A DNA stretch of 64,000 nucleotides from Microcebus murinus (Eukaryota; Chordata; Mammalia; Primates; Cheirogaleidae). Shown here one piece after another: positions 21,888 through 33,894 of the stretch. How positions within the stretch are numbered: position 1 is the first letter of the stretch; each line of letters begins with the position of its first letter. Position numbers and translations under genes: made by a program. The stretch covers positions 38,152,001 to 38,216,000 of the forward strand of contig NC_134106.1 in NCBI RefSeq assembly GCF_040939455.1. The letters run 5' to 3'. The notes under the pieces are model-generated. The model was not told the origin of the DNA. It searched no databases and saw only the letters and a program-made list of their open reading frames with translations.

Positions 21888-23056
21888 AAGTAAGTAACTG
21901 TGGACAAACATTGACTATATAAGATGATAATATCTAATGCATGGATGATGAGAACTAATACACTAGAAAATAATATAGTGTAGTTGATCAGATTAAGTAT
22001 TCAGGAAGAAGAAAGAGATACTGACAAACTTTCAACTTAGTCAAGTTAAAAAATACATGTTAAAATTTCCTTAAACAATAAAAATAGATTGTATAACTTC
22101 CAAACCAGAGATATGTGGAATGAAGAGGAAAAATCCAAAAGAAGTCAATAAAAGAGTAGGAAAAAAGAAAATTTAGGGAAAAGTGAAGAAGAAGGAACAA
22201 AGCGAGGAAGGAGAGGTAAATCCAAATATGAATATACCAAAGTTTCCACTTAAAGTAGATAAATATCATCAAATTGATTTAAAAAGTTTCAGTCATTATA
22301 TACTAAATGTGCGTTTAATATCAGTACATAGATAATAACCAAAATAAAGTTGATATAGTTATATTAATATAGAGAAAAAGTCTTAAGGCAAAAAGTGGTG
22401 CTAGAGGTAAAGAAGGTAATTACACACTGATAAAAGGTTCAAGTTTCAAAGAAGATAAAATTCTAAATTATATACTTCTAATAATATAGTCTCAAAATAT
22501 ATAAAGTGAAAATTGACAACTATTATAGTGGAAAATTTTATATACTTCTTATAGTGATAGAACAAGCAGCCAAAAGATTAAAATGCAGTAAGATTTGAAT
22601 AATTCAGTTAACAAGTTTGATCTAATGGATATGTATAAAACATTGCTCCAATATTGCTCCAAAATTGCTCCAAATGTGAATAATACACATTCTTCTTAAG
22701 CATACAGGGAATATTTACAAAAAGTACTAGACTATAAAACAGGTCTCAACAATTTACAGAAATTTGCTATCAGAAAAATCAGTCTCTAACCATGACACAT
22801 TGAGGTTAGAAATCAATAATAGAAAGATAGTTTTATAAGCCATATATTTGGAAATTTAAAGCACTTTTCTAAACCAATGAGTTGAAAATCATGGTGAAAA
22901 TTAGAGAATCAAATGATAATATTTTATCAAAACTGTGGGATACAGCTAAGTGGAATTTAGAGGAGAAACATACAGTTTTAAATACTTATATAAGAAAAGA
23001 AGAAAGGCTGACAATGAACTAAGAATTGAACTCAAGTTAGAAAAACAACGAATTTA

Positions 23057-23440
23057 GGCCAGTCTCAGTGGCTCCTGCTTGTGATCCCAGCCTTTTGGGA
23101 GGCTGGGGTGGGAAGATTGCTTGAGGCTGGGAGTTTGAGACCAGCCTGGGCAACATAGCAAGACCCCATCTATACAAAAAAAAATTTCTATGATGATTAG
23201 ATATGTTGAGCATTTTTTTAAAAAAAAATATATAGATATAAAATAAATAAACAAAAACAAAAAGAATTTATGAAAATGAGCCAACTATGGTTGCAAGCAC
23301 CTGTAGTCCTAGGTACTTGGGAGGCTGAGGCAGGAGGATTGCTTAAGCCCAGGAATCCAGGGCTACAGTGAGCTATGATCATGCTACTGCACTGGATCCT
23401 GGGCAACAGAATGAGATCCTGTCTGAGAAACAAACAAAAA
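23057..23440 (+). mobile_element. Old Alu with foreign sequence in its linker
   Basis: The left arm (to about 23183) and right arm (from about 23278) are ordinary diverged Alu. Between them lie roughly 95 bases that include GATGATTAGATATGTTGAGC followed by T- and A-tracts. That piece resembles the reverse complement of a well-known L1 ORF2 segment. Confidence 0.8.
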
Positions 23441-25179
23441 ATCCGAAGTAGGTAGGAAGAAGAAATTAATAAAAATAAAAGGTATAAATGAATTACATGT
23501 AAAACAAAATTTCAATAGATGAAATAGAGCTCAATGGAGAAAAAAATGGTTCTTCGTAAAAACTAATACAATTCTAAAACTTGTAGCAAGCCTGATAAAG
23601 TCTGGAAGAGTCAGTTTTAGGAATAACCAATGGGACACAATTATAGATACAGCAAAGATCAAAAAGAGAACAGAAGATTACATATTATGTCAATGTATTT
23701 TTTTAAAACAGATGAAATGGAAACTTTCCTTTAAAAATATAATTAAAACTGACTTGAGAGTAAATAAAAAAAAATTGAAAGGTCTTATTAGAGAAGTTTT
23801 ATCAGGAGTTAGAGAAACCAGAATGAAATAGTTTTATAGGCAAGTTATACCAAAATTCTAATAATACCTAATTATAAACTTGTACAACTTTTTCAAGCAG
23901 TGGAAAAATGAAAATACTCCTCAACTCACCTATAAGGCTAGTATAACGTTGTTTCCCAAACTAGCCAAATACTGTAAAGAAAGGAAAACTACAATAGGTC
24001 GTTATCACTTGTGAGCAAAGATAGAAAATATTAGAAAAGTAATCCAGCAATGCATAACAATAATATTACTTTGTGATTGACCAATGTGGTTTTATCCTAG
24101 AAATGCAAGATTAGCCAACATTTTAAAAATCTACTAATTACCCATATTAACAAAGAAAAAAAAAAAAAAAACCTGCATGACCATCTCATAAGTGAAGAAA
24201 AAGCATTTGATAAAATTCAACAACCAATCATAATGAAAATTCTTAGTAAACTAGAATAGAAATTCCTTATCCTAATAAAGAATAACATGAAAAAGCCCAC
24301 AGCAAATATCATATCAACTGTTATAATGCATTTCTTTAAAATCAATAACAAGAATGCTTATCACCACTTATATTCAACATTGTACTTGAGATCCCAGCCA
24401 TGGCAATTAAAAAAAGACAAAGCCGGTGGGGGAAGTATAGAGATCAGAAGGAAGAAATAACACTTATTTGCAGATGATTGTCTACATAAAAAGCCCAAAA
24501 GAATCCATAGCAAATTATTAGTATGAATAACTTAGTGTATCCAATTTATTGTAAATTAGATCAATACACAAAAGTAAAATGCATTTCTGCACACAGCAAA
24601 AACAGAAAATTTAATTTTAAAAGATACCATGTATAATAGGACCAAAAATAGAAGAATAAGTGTAGGAAAAGGTATCTAAGTCACTTATATAAAAAGTTAC
24701 AATATTTTATTGCATGAGATAAAACTTAACAAGCTAATCATAAAATTTATATGGAAGAGCAAAGGGCCAAAAGGCATTTTTAAAGAATAATAAGTTGGAG
24801 GAACTTGCTCTACCAGGTATCAAAGCTTATTGTAAAGCTCAAGTATTGAGATAGTGAAATACTGACACAAAAACAGAAACAGAGAGACCAGGAGTAGCTG
24901 AGTACATATATGGAAAGGTGATAATACAGGTAGCATTGTAGATCGGGGGGAAATTCTTCAGTAAATTCTAACTGGATTCCTATGTCTTAACCATGCACAA
25001 AATAATCAAACTCAGGACTCAGATATGAAAAGCAAAACTTTTAGAGAACAAATATGAATGAAGTTACATGTTTCAAAATTTACATAACTTTTTAGGGGGG
25101 GTTTCAGTTTTGTTTGTGCTTCCATAGCAGTCACATGAAGTGCCTACTGTCTTCAGTTAACATTCACTCAACAATATTG

Positions 25180-25440
25180 TTTGTGAGACTAATATTTCCC
25201 AAACACTGTTTCAGACACCAAGGATACAGTGGTGAACAAGACAAGCTCTCTGCCCTCACGGAGCTCACACTGTGGTGGTTATAATGTAGAAGTACATAGT
25301 AACCAAGCGAACAACATGCTTGCAGAGTGTGAAAAGTGACAGAGAGTAACTGAGTGAAAGGTGTGATCAGAGAAGGCCCCTCTAAAGCAGAGACATTACA
25401 GCGGAAACTCAAAATATCAGACAGAATTGGGCATTTCTAG
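25180..25440 (+). repeat. Ancient interspersed repeat
   Basis: This resembles the common mammalian repeat with a GGCACTGxxGGATACAxxG...GTCCCTGCCCTCATGGAGCT...CAGTGTG backbone: here ACCAAGGATACAGTGGTGAA and TGCCCTCACGGAGCTCACAC. I do not recall the family name with certainty. Related copies lie at 32560-32720, 50955-51060 and 59386-59500. Confidence 0.45.
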
Positions 25441-25485
25441 ATCTGAGGGAAGAGTGTTCATAAGGACAGAGTGAAAATCATCTTT

Positions 25486-25880
<395 letters not shown>

Positions 25881-26489
25881 CTACCCCCAACTCTGCTGAG
25901 ATCATTGAAATAGCCTACTTCATATAATATTTTTTAATGTCACCAAAACTATCAAGTGTTTAATATTCTTTGGCAATTTTTACATATAAACTAGAATGAA
26001 AGTTTTAACATAAAATCTTAGGAGCAAGCACAAACCTATCTGTCTGTGCAAGGAAAGAGCAAAGTAAAAGTACCTAATTGAAGATAAGCTACAGAGTCAT
26101 AGTTTTGGCTTCAACATTTTGGAAAGTATACAAAAATACCTTCCAGGGAATTCAGTGGGTAAAGTAATGAGTTAATATTGGGAAACACAGCACTCACTAT
26201 GGTCTGGGCATGCCTGTACTGTAGGCCATGTACTAGCCATTCACTGGTCATGTACTATGGATCATGTACAGCAGGAATTTGGTCCCTAAACTCAATCTTA
26301 ACTACCTCCAGCTCTCAAGGATAGGTTAGAGAAAACACTTCTATAAGATGAAACACTTCTGTCAGCTGATCTAAGCAGTAAAGCATGGAGGAGAAAACAT
26401 GAGCTTCACCAGGACATGATGTAAGCAAGCCAAATACAGATAATCCTGGTCGGGTTCAGATTGAGGGGGAAAAAAATAAAAGGATAATG

Positions 26490-27350
26490 ACAGCAAGCAT
26501 GTTGGTGATAATAGCTCTTTGTTTTCATCAAATCTTGGCCATTATTTTTTTTAATACTTTTTTATCTGCTACCCTCTCTCTACCTTCTGGAACTCCAATT
26601 AAATGTATATTAGATCCTTGATATTGTTGCTCACGTCACTGAGACTTTGTCAGCTTTTTATTAGTATCTTTTCCTACTGTGCTCCATTGTAGATAGTTTC
26701 TGTTGCTATGTCTTCAAATTTCTCTATTTTCTTATGCAATGCCTAATCTGCCATTAAATCCCATCTAAGGAACTTTTAATTTCAGATATTGTATTTTTCA
26801 TCTGTAGAAGTTCCATTTTATTCTTTACTATATTTTTCAGTTTTCTCTTCACTAATGTACATGTTTTTTTTAAATACTTGAGCATAGTTATAAAAACTGC
26901 TTAAACAGCCTTATCTGCTTATTCCGAAACTTGTATCGTATCTGGGTGTGAAGTAGTCCATAACATTTATCATTTCTATTGACTGATTATTCTCCTGGTT
27001 ATGGATCACATTTTCCTGTTTCTTACCCTGTCTAGTAAATCTTGATTGGATGCTAGACATTGTGAATAGTATGTTGTTGAGTACTTGTATTTTCTTGTCC
27101 TTTTTCTCAAGTATTGGGCTTTGTTCTTGTAGGATATTATGGAAGGCAGCTACGCTCACCACTATACCACCACCGCCTGCAGGATATTATGTTTGGTTAA
27201 GTTTGTTCTTTTGAAGCTTGTCTTTGAGCTTTGTTAGGGAGGATGTAGTGTAGGTTTTACTCTAAGGATAGTTTAGCCCCACTATTAAGGCATGACCCTT
27301 CTAGTATCTCTGCTGAATGCCCTGAATGATCACTAAGAGCTCTCCTCCAC
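26490..27350. repeat. Old L1-type fragment
   Basis: T-rich text with AATTAAATGTATATTAGATC, CTGATTATTCTCCTGGTTAT, GGATGCTAGACATTGTGAAT and AAGCTTGTCTTTGAGCTTTG, which I associate with an old L1M element. It is split at 27142-27177 by a tRNA-derived insertion. Sequence from 27351 to about 27800 is unrecognised. Confidence 0.5.
27142..27177 (-). pseudogene. tRNA-Gly(UCC) 5'-half retropseudogene (tailless)
   Basis: On the minus strand this 36-bp insertion is one extra G followed by 35 bases that match tRNA-Gly(UCC) from its first base to the anticodon loop, with two mismatches. It contains TGGTGGTATAGTGGTGAGC (D-arm, A-box region) and ends GCTGCCTTC, inside the anticodon loop. It is flanked by a 14-bp direct repeat, TGTAGGATATTATG (27128-27141) and TGCAGGATATTATG (27178-27191). 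No poly(A) tail is present. The tRNA 3' half is missing, so no tRNA can be made. Identification is from memory of the human tRNA. Confidence 0.85.
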
Positions 27351-27799
27351 CCTCTCTGTTAGAATTATAACATAGAGAGTTTAATGATAAAAATACATTG
27401 CTTGAAAAGCTCTAATTTTGCACTCTGGTGCCTCTTCTGTGGTTTTGACACCAAACCCCTCTTTGCCTGAAATATAGGATCTTCCAAGGAAGAGAGTTTG
27501 AGGCTTTCGCATTGTGAAGGACCCTCCACCCCCGTGTTCCTCCCATAGGCTCCTGATTCAAACATCACAAGTTGAGTCTTTTTGCCTAGGCACCCAGCAG
27601 TTAGCTCTTTTAAATGAGAAAAATGTGTGTTCATAATCACCAAGTTTGAAACATATAGTCATCATTGCTACTGGAAATTTGGGGCTGGTCCCAGAGCCAG
27701 ACCAGCTGCTCCCTGAGCCTTCTTCTTAAAAGGAGGTCTAGCCTGTGGCATGACCTGTAGAGCTTGCCTTGCCCCCAGAGGCCTGTCACTGCCTTTCTC

Positions 27800-28085
27800 A
27801 AGTTTTTATTTGTTCCTTTTTGTTCTATCCAGGAAGCCTTCTCTTCCCTACAACCTGTATTCTCTCCATCATACCACTGAAATCTCCCCTCCCTTGTCTT
27901 ACCATGGGCTCTTCCCTTCCCCAACTAAACTGTACGATCCTCAAATCCAGAGACCATGTCTTTTTTGTTCAACGAGACTGTTAGATAAGTTTGCCAAGAC
28001 TAAAACAGGTTTATTCCTTCCCTAGTATATAGCCCACCATAGGAATTCAGTGGTTTTGAATGAAAGAATAAATGAATGAATGAAG
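27800..28085 (+). repeat. Probable L2 3' end
   Basis: GAAGCCTTCTCTTCCCTAC, then TCCAGAGACCATGTCTTTTT and a (GAAT)n end at 28060-28085, follow the usual L2 3' order (AATGAATGAATG tail). Confidence 0.5.
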
Positions 28086-28089
28086 GTAC

Positions 28090-31000
28090 TTCAGATCCGG
28101 CTGGGACAGAAACAGTAGAGTCAGAGGCAGCTGCCTTTCCAAAAGCCCTGGAGGCAGGGAAGTTCCAGAGAGAGTTTGAATGGAAGCAAGCCTCAAGGTG
28201 GTGGCCATTGGCAGTATAAGGCTTCTTTCCATTTCTTCTCTCCCCACCCTTCCTCTCCTAGGACCCCAGTCCAACATGCTGAAGCACTTTCACACAGGAC
28301 TGATGGAGCTTTCAATGTTCACCTAATCCTTAGGAAAGACCTCTTGATTTCAGCATTGTGTCCAAAAGTCCAGGCGCTTAGCTCTAGATGCCACACTGCA
28401 GAAAATATCAAGAGTCAGCAGAAAAACTATACAAGGGCTGGGGCTTATTTTGATTATTCTATAAAAATTCACTTTTTGCTCAGTGTCTGATTTCATCTGG
28501 GCCTGGCCTCCTCTCTTGCAAGCCCTGGATTCATAACATCTATAATAATTTTTATATGTGGTAGAGTAATATTAGCTGATTCCTTTGCCTCCTGTTCCTT
28601 CCCCTCATTCAGGCAGCTGGCCAGGTTTGTGCTCCTTATCTCGCAGAAGAGATGTGATAGCAGAGGCAGAGAATTAAAATGTCTTCCTGGCTTTTGGTTT
28701 CAGAAGCTGCCTTTAGGGGAAGGAAGCAAACAAACATGCCACAGATAAAATATTTGAAAGAAAAGATAATGAAAGTAGAAAAGGGTTCCCTGTTCTTGTG
28801 GGGAGGAAGTGAATTCGTGGGAAGGCAGGTAGGGCTGACATTTTGCCGGGTCCAGTCACCTAGTCCCCAGGCTTACTCTGGGAAGGCGACACACAATCCC
28901 AGAAGTTTTTGTGGGACTTCGGAGCAGAGAAGACACATTCCTCAGTAGAGCCCCATAAAAATGACAAGAACTCAGAGAAGAAATGGATCCCACTAAAGGG
29001 AACTTAGGCAGTCATGCAAAGTTTTTGACGCCCCAGTGAGACTGAAGCAGGTCTCCTTGTGCCCAAGAGGATGCCAGAGAAATGGAGGGTGCTCTTGGAC
29101 CTGAAGGGGCCATGCAAACAAAGCGAAGGATGTCCCAGTAAATGCCAGTGTGGAAGGATGCTCTTAAGGACCAGCTTCCTCACTTTCCCTCCCCTTGCTG
29201 CACCCCTTGCATCTCAGAAGCCCCTCCCAGAATCTAGACACAACCCCAGGGAAAGGGGAGGTTGACATCCATGAGTTCACTGCGATTAAGTTTCTGACGC
29301 TGCAAACAAATGTAGACTGGAAATCAAAATTAGGTTATATTTCTTATACAATTGTGTGGACTAAGAATTGTATCCACAGCTCACAGCTTATATATATACT
29401 CAGAGATGACATATCTCATGGAGGAGCAGTACTCAACTAGCCACTTAAATGTCTTCCTCACAGGTGTTAAGGTTCTGGAAACCAAATGGTGACTACACTA
29501 TCCAACATATGCCATGAAAGTAGAGCCAATAACTGGGGAAAATGTTCTCTCCTAACGTTAAGGTGTCCATATTCTCTGGCCCAAGAATCAAGACAAATGA
29601 TCTGAAAAGCATGGAGACTGCATTTCAACATCAAAAATATATTTTTTTTTTCTTAAACCCAAGCTTGGTATTAACTCTACTTTTAATATGAGCTGATTCA
29701 TCACAATGACATTTATGCATATTTGAAAAATAATCCATATGGATGAGCACGTTTTTCACTCAATCTATAGACAAAACATGCACATACCTTACAGTAACTC
29801 CATAGCTCCCAAGGTTTGAGGTTCGCCTGGTGGGGACCTGCTAGGCCAAATAATTTAAAATTGTTCTTGTTTTGAAAATCTAATATGTATGATGGCAATG
29901 TCTTGCAGAAATCCCTCTTTTGGTATTTCAGTCTGTGGGCTCTGGCAGAAATAATAGTCTGCTGCAAAACAGATCACTCTTTTTTGTTTGCAAAGTCTTC
30001 ATAACAGCTGAATCACAGCTTGCCTTTCACTTCTCGTAACACCTTGCAACATCGCAAAATATTTGCTGGAGTTTGTGAAGGGCGGCTGCAGAGTGAGTAA
30101 ACTGAACGGAGGCCTTCCTTTCCTCCCACCCCTGTCAGCACCTTCTGTTCTAGCAGACCGAAAGGCAGCTTGAGAGCTCTGATTGCTTCTCCAGATACGA
30201 CAATTCTTGGCACTGTAGCCCGGGGCAAGAATGAAAGCAAAGGAAACATTATGGAGTTTTGCAGGTGCCAGTACATAATATTGTCCCTTTACAGAATTGA
30301 ATTTATAAATGACTTCATGAAGGTCAGTTGCCATGGTAACCAGCCTTCTCAACTTTTGTGTCTGGATGTAAGGACTGTGTGGCCATTTCTATTTGGGGGA
30401 TTATATAGTCTGGGTTTGATGAATAACTACCCATGTGCTAACTCATAGTTAACTAGGCTCACGTAATGCTAGACCAGGAAGCAACTTTAACAACCATTGA
30501 GTTCCCCCTCCCTGCATTTTATAGGTGGGAACTGAGACTCAGAGAAGTGACACTACACACCTGACATGTGTCAGCCCTGAGCCTATTTTTTTCTCACTCT
30601 GTTTTCTAGTCCACTTTTCTTTATACCACACTGCCTTTCTGAATGGACTCACCCAACTTCCATGAGTGGATACTAGAAATGGGACCAAGGTTAGACCTAG
30701 GGCCACCATCACTTCTTACTGAGATGTCATATCAAGTCCTATCCATGTGCTGGTGTCATAAGTGTCTAACTTTCTCCATCAGAGTTATCACGAATTCCAC
30801 ATTACAACAAATGTCATGGATCTAGAATTCTGGATGGGAGGACAGTATGGGATGCAGGGAGTGACCTGATGAGATGTGATCTAGTATTATGTTTCAATCA
30901 CATACCATAGACAGATTAGCAATCTGCAAAGAATTAGAATGTACCCAATTATAGTGAACATAAGGTAAACGTCTTTAGTGATTAAAAAAATATACTTTTG

Positions 31001-31170
31001 GGTTTTTTAAGGCCTAGTTTCTTGAACAATTCTCATTGTGTAAATACATGCAAAGATGCTTGGATAAGAACTTTCCTTCCAGTTAATAAATCACCAGACC
31101 GCAGAAAATTTAGCTATCAGGAATTTCTATAGATTCTTATAGAGAAGAATGGCAGAAGCTTAGAGTATTT
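28090..31170. other. Intergenic, largely non-repetitive
   Basis: Few repeats are recognised here. A MIR-like patch lies at about 30500-30620 (TTTTATAGGTGGGAACTGAG). The block 30000-30360 is repeat-free and holds a canonical RFX X-box at 30327-30340. No convincing exon is seen. Confidence 0.45.
30327..30340 (+). promoter_or_regulatory. Canonical RFX X-box motif
   Basis: GTTGCCATGGTAAC consists of the two RFX half-sites (GTTGCC and GGTAAC) separated by AT, a textbook X-box. It lies in repeat-free intergenic sequence. A motif match does not prove binding. Confidence 0.45.
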
Positions 31171-31184
31171 AGTACCATTCTTTT

Positions 31185-31371
31185 TCTTTTTTGTACCTTT
31201 TTTGTTGTTGTTGTCATTTTACTTTTTTTAATCCCCCGACAGGAGTGTCCAGAGGTACAGGTGCCAGGAGCCAGGGAAAGGGATGGAAAAACAAAATAAA
31301 TGACAGTAAAAAGAAAATAAATAAACCACTCCTCCCTCTGCACCGAGCTGGCCATGCCCCGCTGAGCACCA
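31185..31371 (-). pseudogene. 5'-truncated retrocopy of an unidentified 3' UTR
   Basis: The insertion is flanked by a perfect 14-bp direct repeat AGTACCATTCTTTT (31171-31184 and 31372-31385). Read on the minus strand it ends in an ATTAAA poly(A) signal (31232-31227) followed by an A-rich tail (the T-rich plus-strand run from 31185). These are the marks of L1-mediated mRNA insertion. The roughly 150 bases before the signal look like a 3' UTR; I do not recognise the parent gene. Confidence 0.75.
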
Positions 31372-31479
31372 AGTACCATTCTTTTAAAAGCAAATCAAAA
31401 TCCAAAATTAAAACTAGACAGCGAAATGAAAGAGAGTCTGTTCATTTTTAAAGAGACATATGAATACAAACACCTGATC

Positions 31480-31640
31480 CCAAGCAGTCTTTGAGCATGT
31501 GCAAATCACCTGGAGATCTTGTCACAATGCAGATTCTGATTTTGGAGGTCTGGGATGAGACTGAGGGTCTGCGTTTCTAGCAAGCTCTCAGGTGGCATCG
31601 ATGTCACTGGTTCTTGGTCTACACCTTGAGTAGAAAGGAC
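31480..31640. mobile_element. MER5-type hAT-Charlie MITE
   Basis: Landmarks in order: CAAATCACCTGGAGATCTTG, AATGCAGATTCTGATT, TCTAGCAAGCTCTCAGGTGG. A diverged MER5A/MER5B copy. Confidence 0.6.
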
Positions 31641-32171
31641 TAGTTTACTTGCTGTCTCCTTGAATGCATTTTCTGCAAAGGTCAGCTCTGCCTACCTCAG
31701 TCGCAGGAATCTTTCCAGCCTCTGAATTCCTCTTATTGTATGTGTCATCCACAAGGCACGTAGGTACTGCCGTGCATTGAGATGTTCCTCGTCCCATGTG
31801 TGCGTGTCTTCCATCCCCAAGCAGATTGTAAGCCCATCTGTGTTGGCTCAGCCCTGTGTGTGCAACACAGGTGCTCAGTGAAGAACTATTGATGACTGAT
31901 TGATACATTGAAGATTATTTCTTCCTTCCTCAGAATGCCACACTTAGCTTATCAATGAGCTCAAGACTTACATGTCTGCTTTAAGAGACATTGAGTCTAT
32001 TCTGCCTCTTATTTCCCCTCACCTGTCTTTTTAGAAATCAATGGCTGTGTGGAGAGTTTAGAACTCAATTAGATTGGATATGTAATAAAACAACAACCAG
32101 CTGTGAGGGGAAGAAAAGGCCCTATCACAACAGGAACCATGTTTATTGGTTGCATTAGACCACTAAAGTGG

Positions 32172-32395
32172 AAGCACTGGAGTATACTGAAGAGAAAACA
32201 GGCTTGGAGGCCAACAGACCTGGGTTGAGAGCCTTATTCTATCACCTACAAGTTGTGTCTCCTTACTTAAAATTACTGGGAATTTATTTCCTTATCTGTA
32301 AAATGGGATACTTTCTCCTGTGGTTGTTGAAAGAACTATAGTAACACATTGTAAATTGCCTAGCACGGTGCTTGACAAAAGATAGATGTCATAAT
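32172..32395 (+). repeat. MIR SINE
   Basis: GGCCAACAGACCTGGGTTGA, TTATCTGTAAAATGGGATA and CTAGCACGGTGCTTGACAAA are the MIR core and 3' landmarks. Confidence 0.75.
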
Positions 32396-32490
32396 CTCAG
32401 CACAATCGCTTCCCAAATTAGAAATTGAGTCTTAGCCACTCCTCACTCTGATTTGAGAAATCGCGTCGGGTATTTACATGCAAGCCATCA

Positions 32491-32508
32491 GCTCCATCTA
32501 GCGGCTTA
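32491..32508 (-). promoter_or_regulatory. Candidate CTCF-type motif, minus strand
   Basis: On the minus strand CCGCTAGATGGAGCT fits the CTCF core except for one position (A in place of C after GG). It is opposite in orientation to the site at 20871. Not verified. Confidence 0.25.
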
Positions 32509-32559
32509 CCACTGCCTGCACGGCCTTATGGAATTCTGTCTTCCCCCCGGTACCTTTGA

Positions 32560-32720
32560 ATGGACATTTGATTCATTCATTCATTTCATTCAACACGCAC
32601 TTATTGAATGTCTCCTGTGTGCCAGGCACTGATTTGGCTGCTGAAGCTGTAACGGTGAGAGAGACAGAGTGGTCCCTGTCTTTAGGGAGTTTGTAGTCAG
32701 GTGGGGAAGATAGAAATTAA
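32560..32720 (+). repeat. Ancient interspersed repeat with (ATTC)n start
   Basis: A run of TTCATTCATTCATT is followed by CTCCTGTGTGCCAGGCACTG and GTGGTCCCTGTCTTTAGGGA, the same ancient repeat type as at 25180. Confidence 0.5.
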
Positions 32721-32969
32721 ATAATTACCCAAATAAAATGTGAATTCAACTCGTGAAAAGCACAGGAACCTGTGAGTTTTTAACAAGGCTTCCCTGTGGA
32801 AGTAGCATTGACGGCAAGAAGAGTAAACTCTGGCCAAGAGGCCACATTAGGCATGTACCAGTCACCCAGCAGCATCTCTGGGCACGCCAGCCCCGTTTAG
32901 GATCAGGATCCTGCCAGTCCGTCGGGAGCTCCCATTGTGACCTGTGGCCTCTGTCATCAATCGTCTAAT

Positions 32970-33180
32970 GTCTGTCACATCCCACTCTATGCAAGTCACT
33001 TTACATACATCATCGCTGATTATCTCATATTATCCTTTCATGAGCAATGTTCAGAGAGGTTAAGTAACTTGCACAAAGACATAAAGTGACAAGTTAGAGT
33101 CAAGAGTCACACCCAGATCTTTCTGCCTTTGAAGTCCATGCTCTTTCCTTTACTTAAGCTGTCTCCCTAATGCCAAGCCC
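32970..33180 (+). repeat. MIR SINE
   Basis: GTTCAGAGAGGTTAAGTAAC, TTGCACAAAGACATAAAGTG and ATCTTTCTGCCTTTGAAGTC follow MIR order. From 33181 to 33890 I recognise nothing. Confidence 0.65.
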
Positions 33181-33894
33181 AGTTCTCTTTCTTCTGTACT
33201 ATGCTGCTTGCCTTAGCTGAAAGAAAACCATTAGAAGTGTTTGGGGAGAATGAAAATGTGGGTCATGTGTTAAAAGGGCAGAGAGGAAACTGCTGACGGG
33301 GTTAGTTATGTTACTCTGGCATGATTTTAGGAAAGTAAACCCAAGAGATCTCCTCCACCAGGAAAGAAAGTATCCCCAAGAATGTTCCTTATGCTCTTGT
33401 GCTTTAAAATGTGTTGCAGCTGCTGCTAAATTAAAGTGATCGGGGGGATCATTTGGAGAAGAGAGGTCATCCTCTGCAAGTCTATGGGATGATGCAAGTA
33501 TTACTAAGCATCAAGGAGTAAAACACCGCTGGGTCAGAAAATAGCCGCTACGCTGAGACCTTTCCCGTAACACAGGCCTTTCAGCTTTAACACTGGGACA
33601 TGCCCGGGCAAATCATGACAGTTGGTCACCCTAGCAATGGGTCAGACTAACATGATCTGATATACCCGTGGAAGTTAGGCCAGGACAGCTATTGAAATCT
33701 GGGGTATAGTTGAAGGCTAGGTCACAGACCAAGGCAGAGAAGGGGAAACACAGGGTGGTACGGGTCCTTCAGTGAGAATTCCTTGGTGCTCAGTCCCTGG
33801 ATTACCAACCCGGAGCTCCTGCTCTGGGCCTTGCAAGCAGAATTGGCCACACCCCTGAGGAAGGACTCAGAGAACAGGTATGACAGCAGAGTCA

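Larger units (their letters stand above)
21580..25085 (+). mobile_element. Degraded L1 with ORF2 remnants, split by two Alus
   Basis: Text typical of L1 ORF2 runs left to right: a spacer-like start (about 21590), the endonuclease-RT region (22640-23050, 'gaggttagaaatcaataatag'), RT core-like text (24080-24510: AAGATTAGCCAACATTTTAA, CATTTGATAAAATTCAACA, TATTTGCAGATGATTGTCTA) and a C-terminal region to about 25080. It has numerous stops and deletions. Alus interrupt it at 21722 and 23057. Confidence 0.75.
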
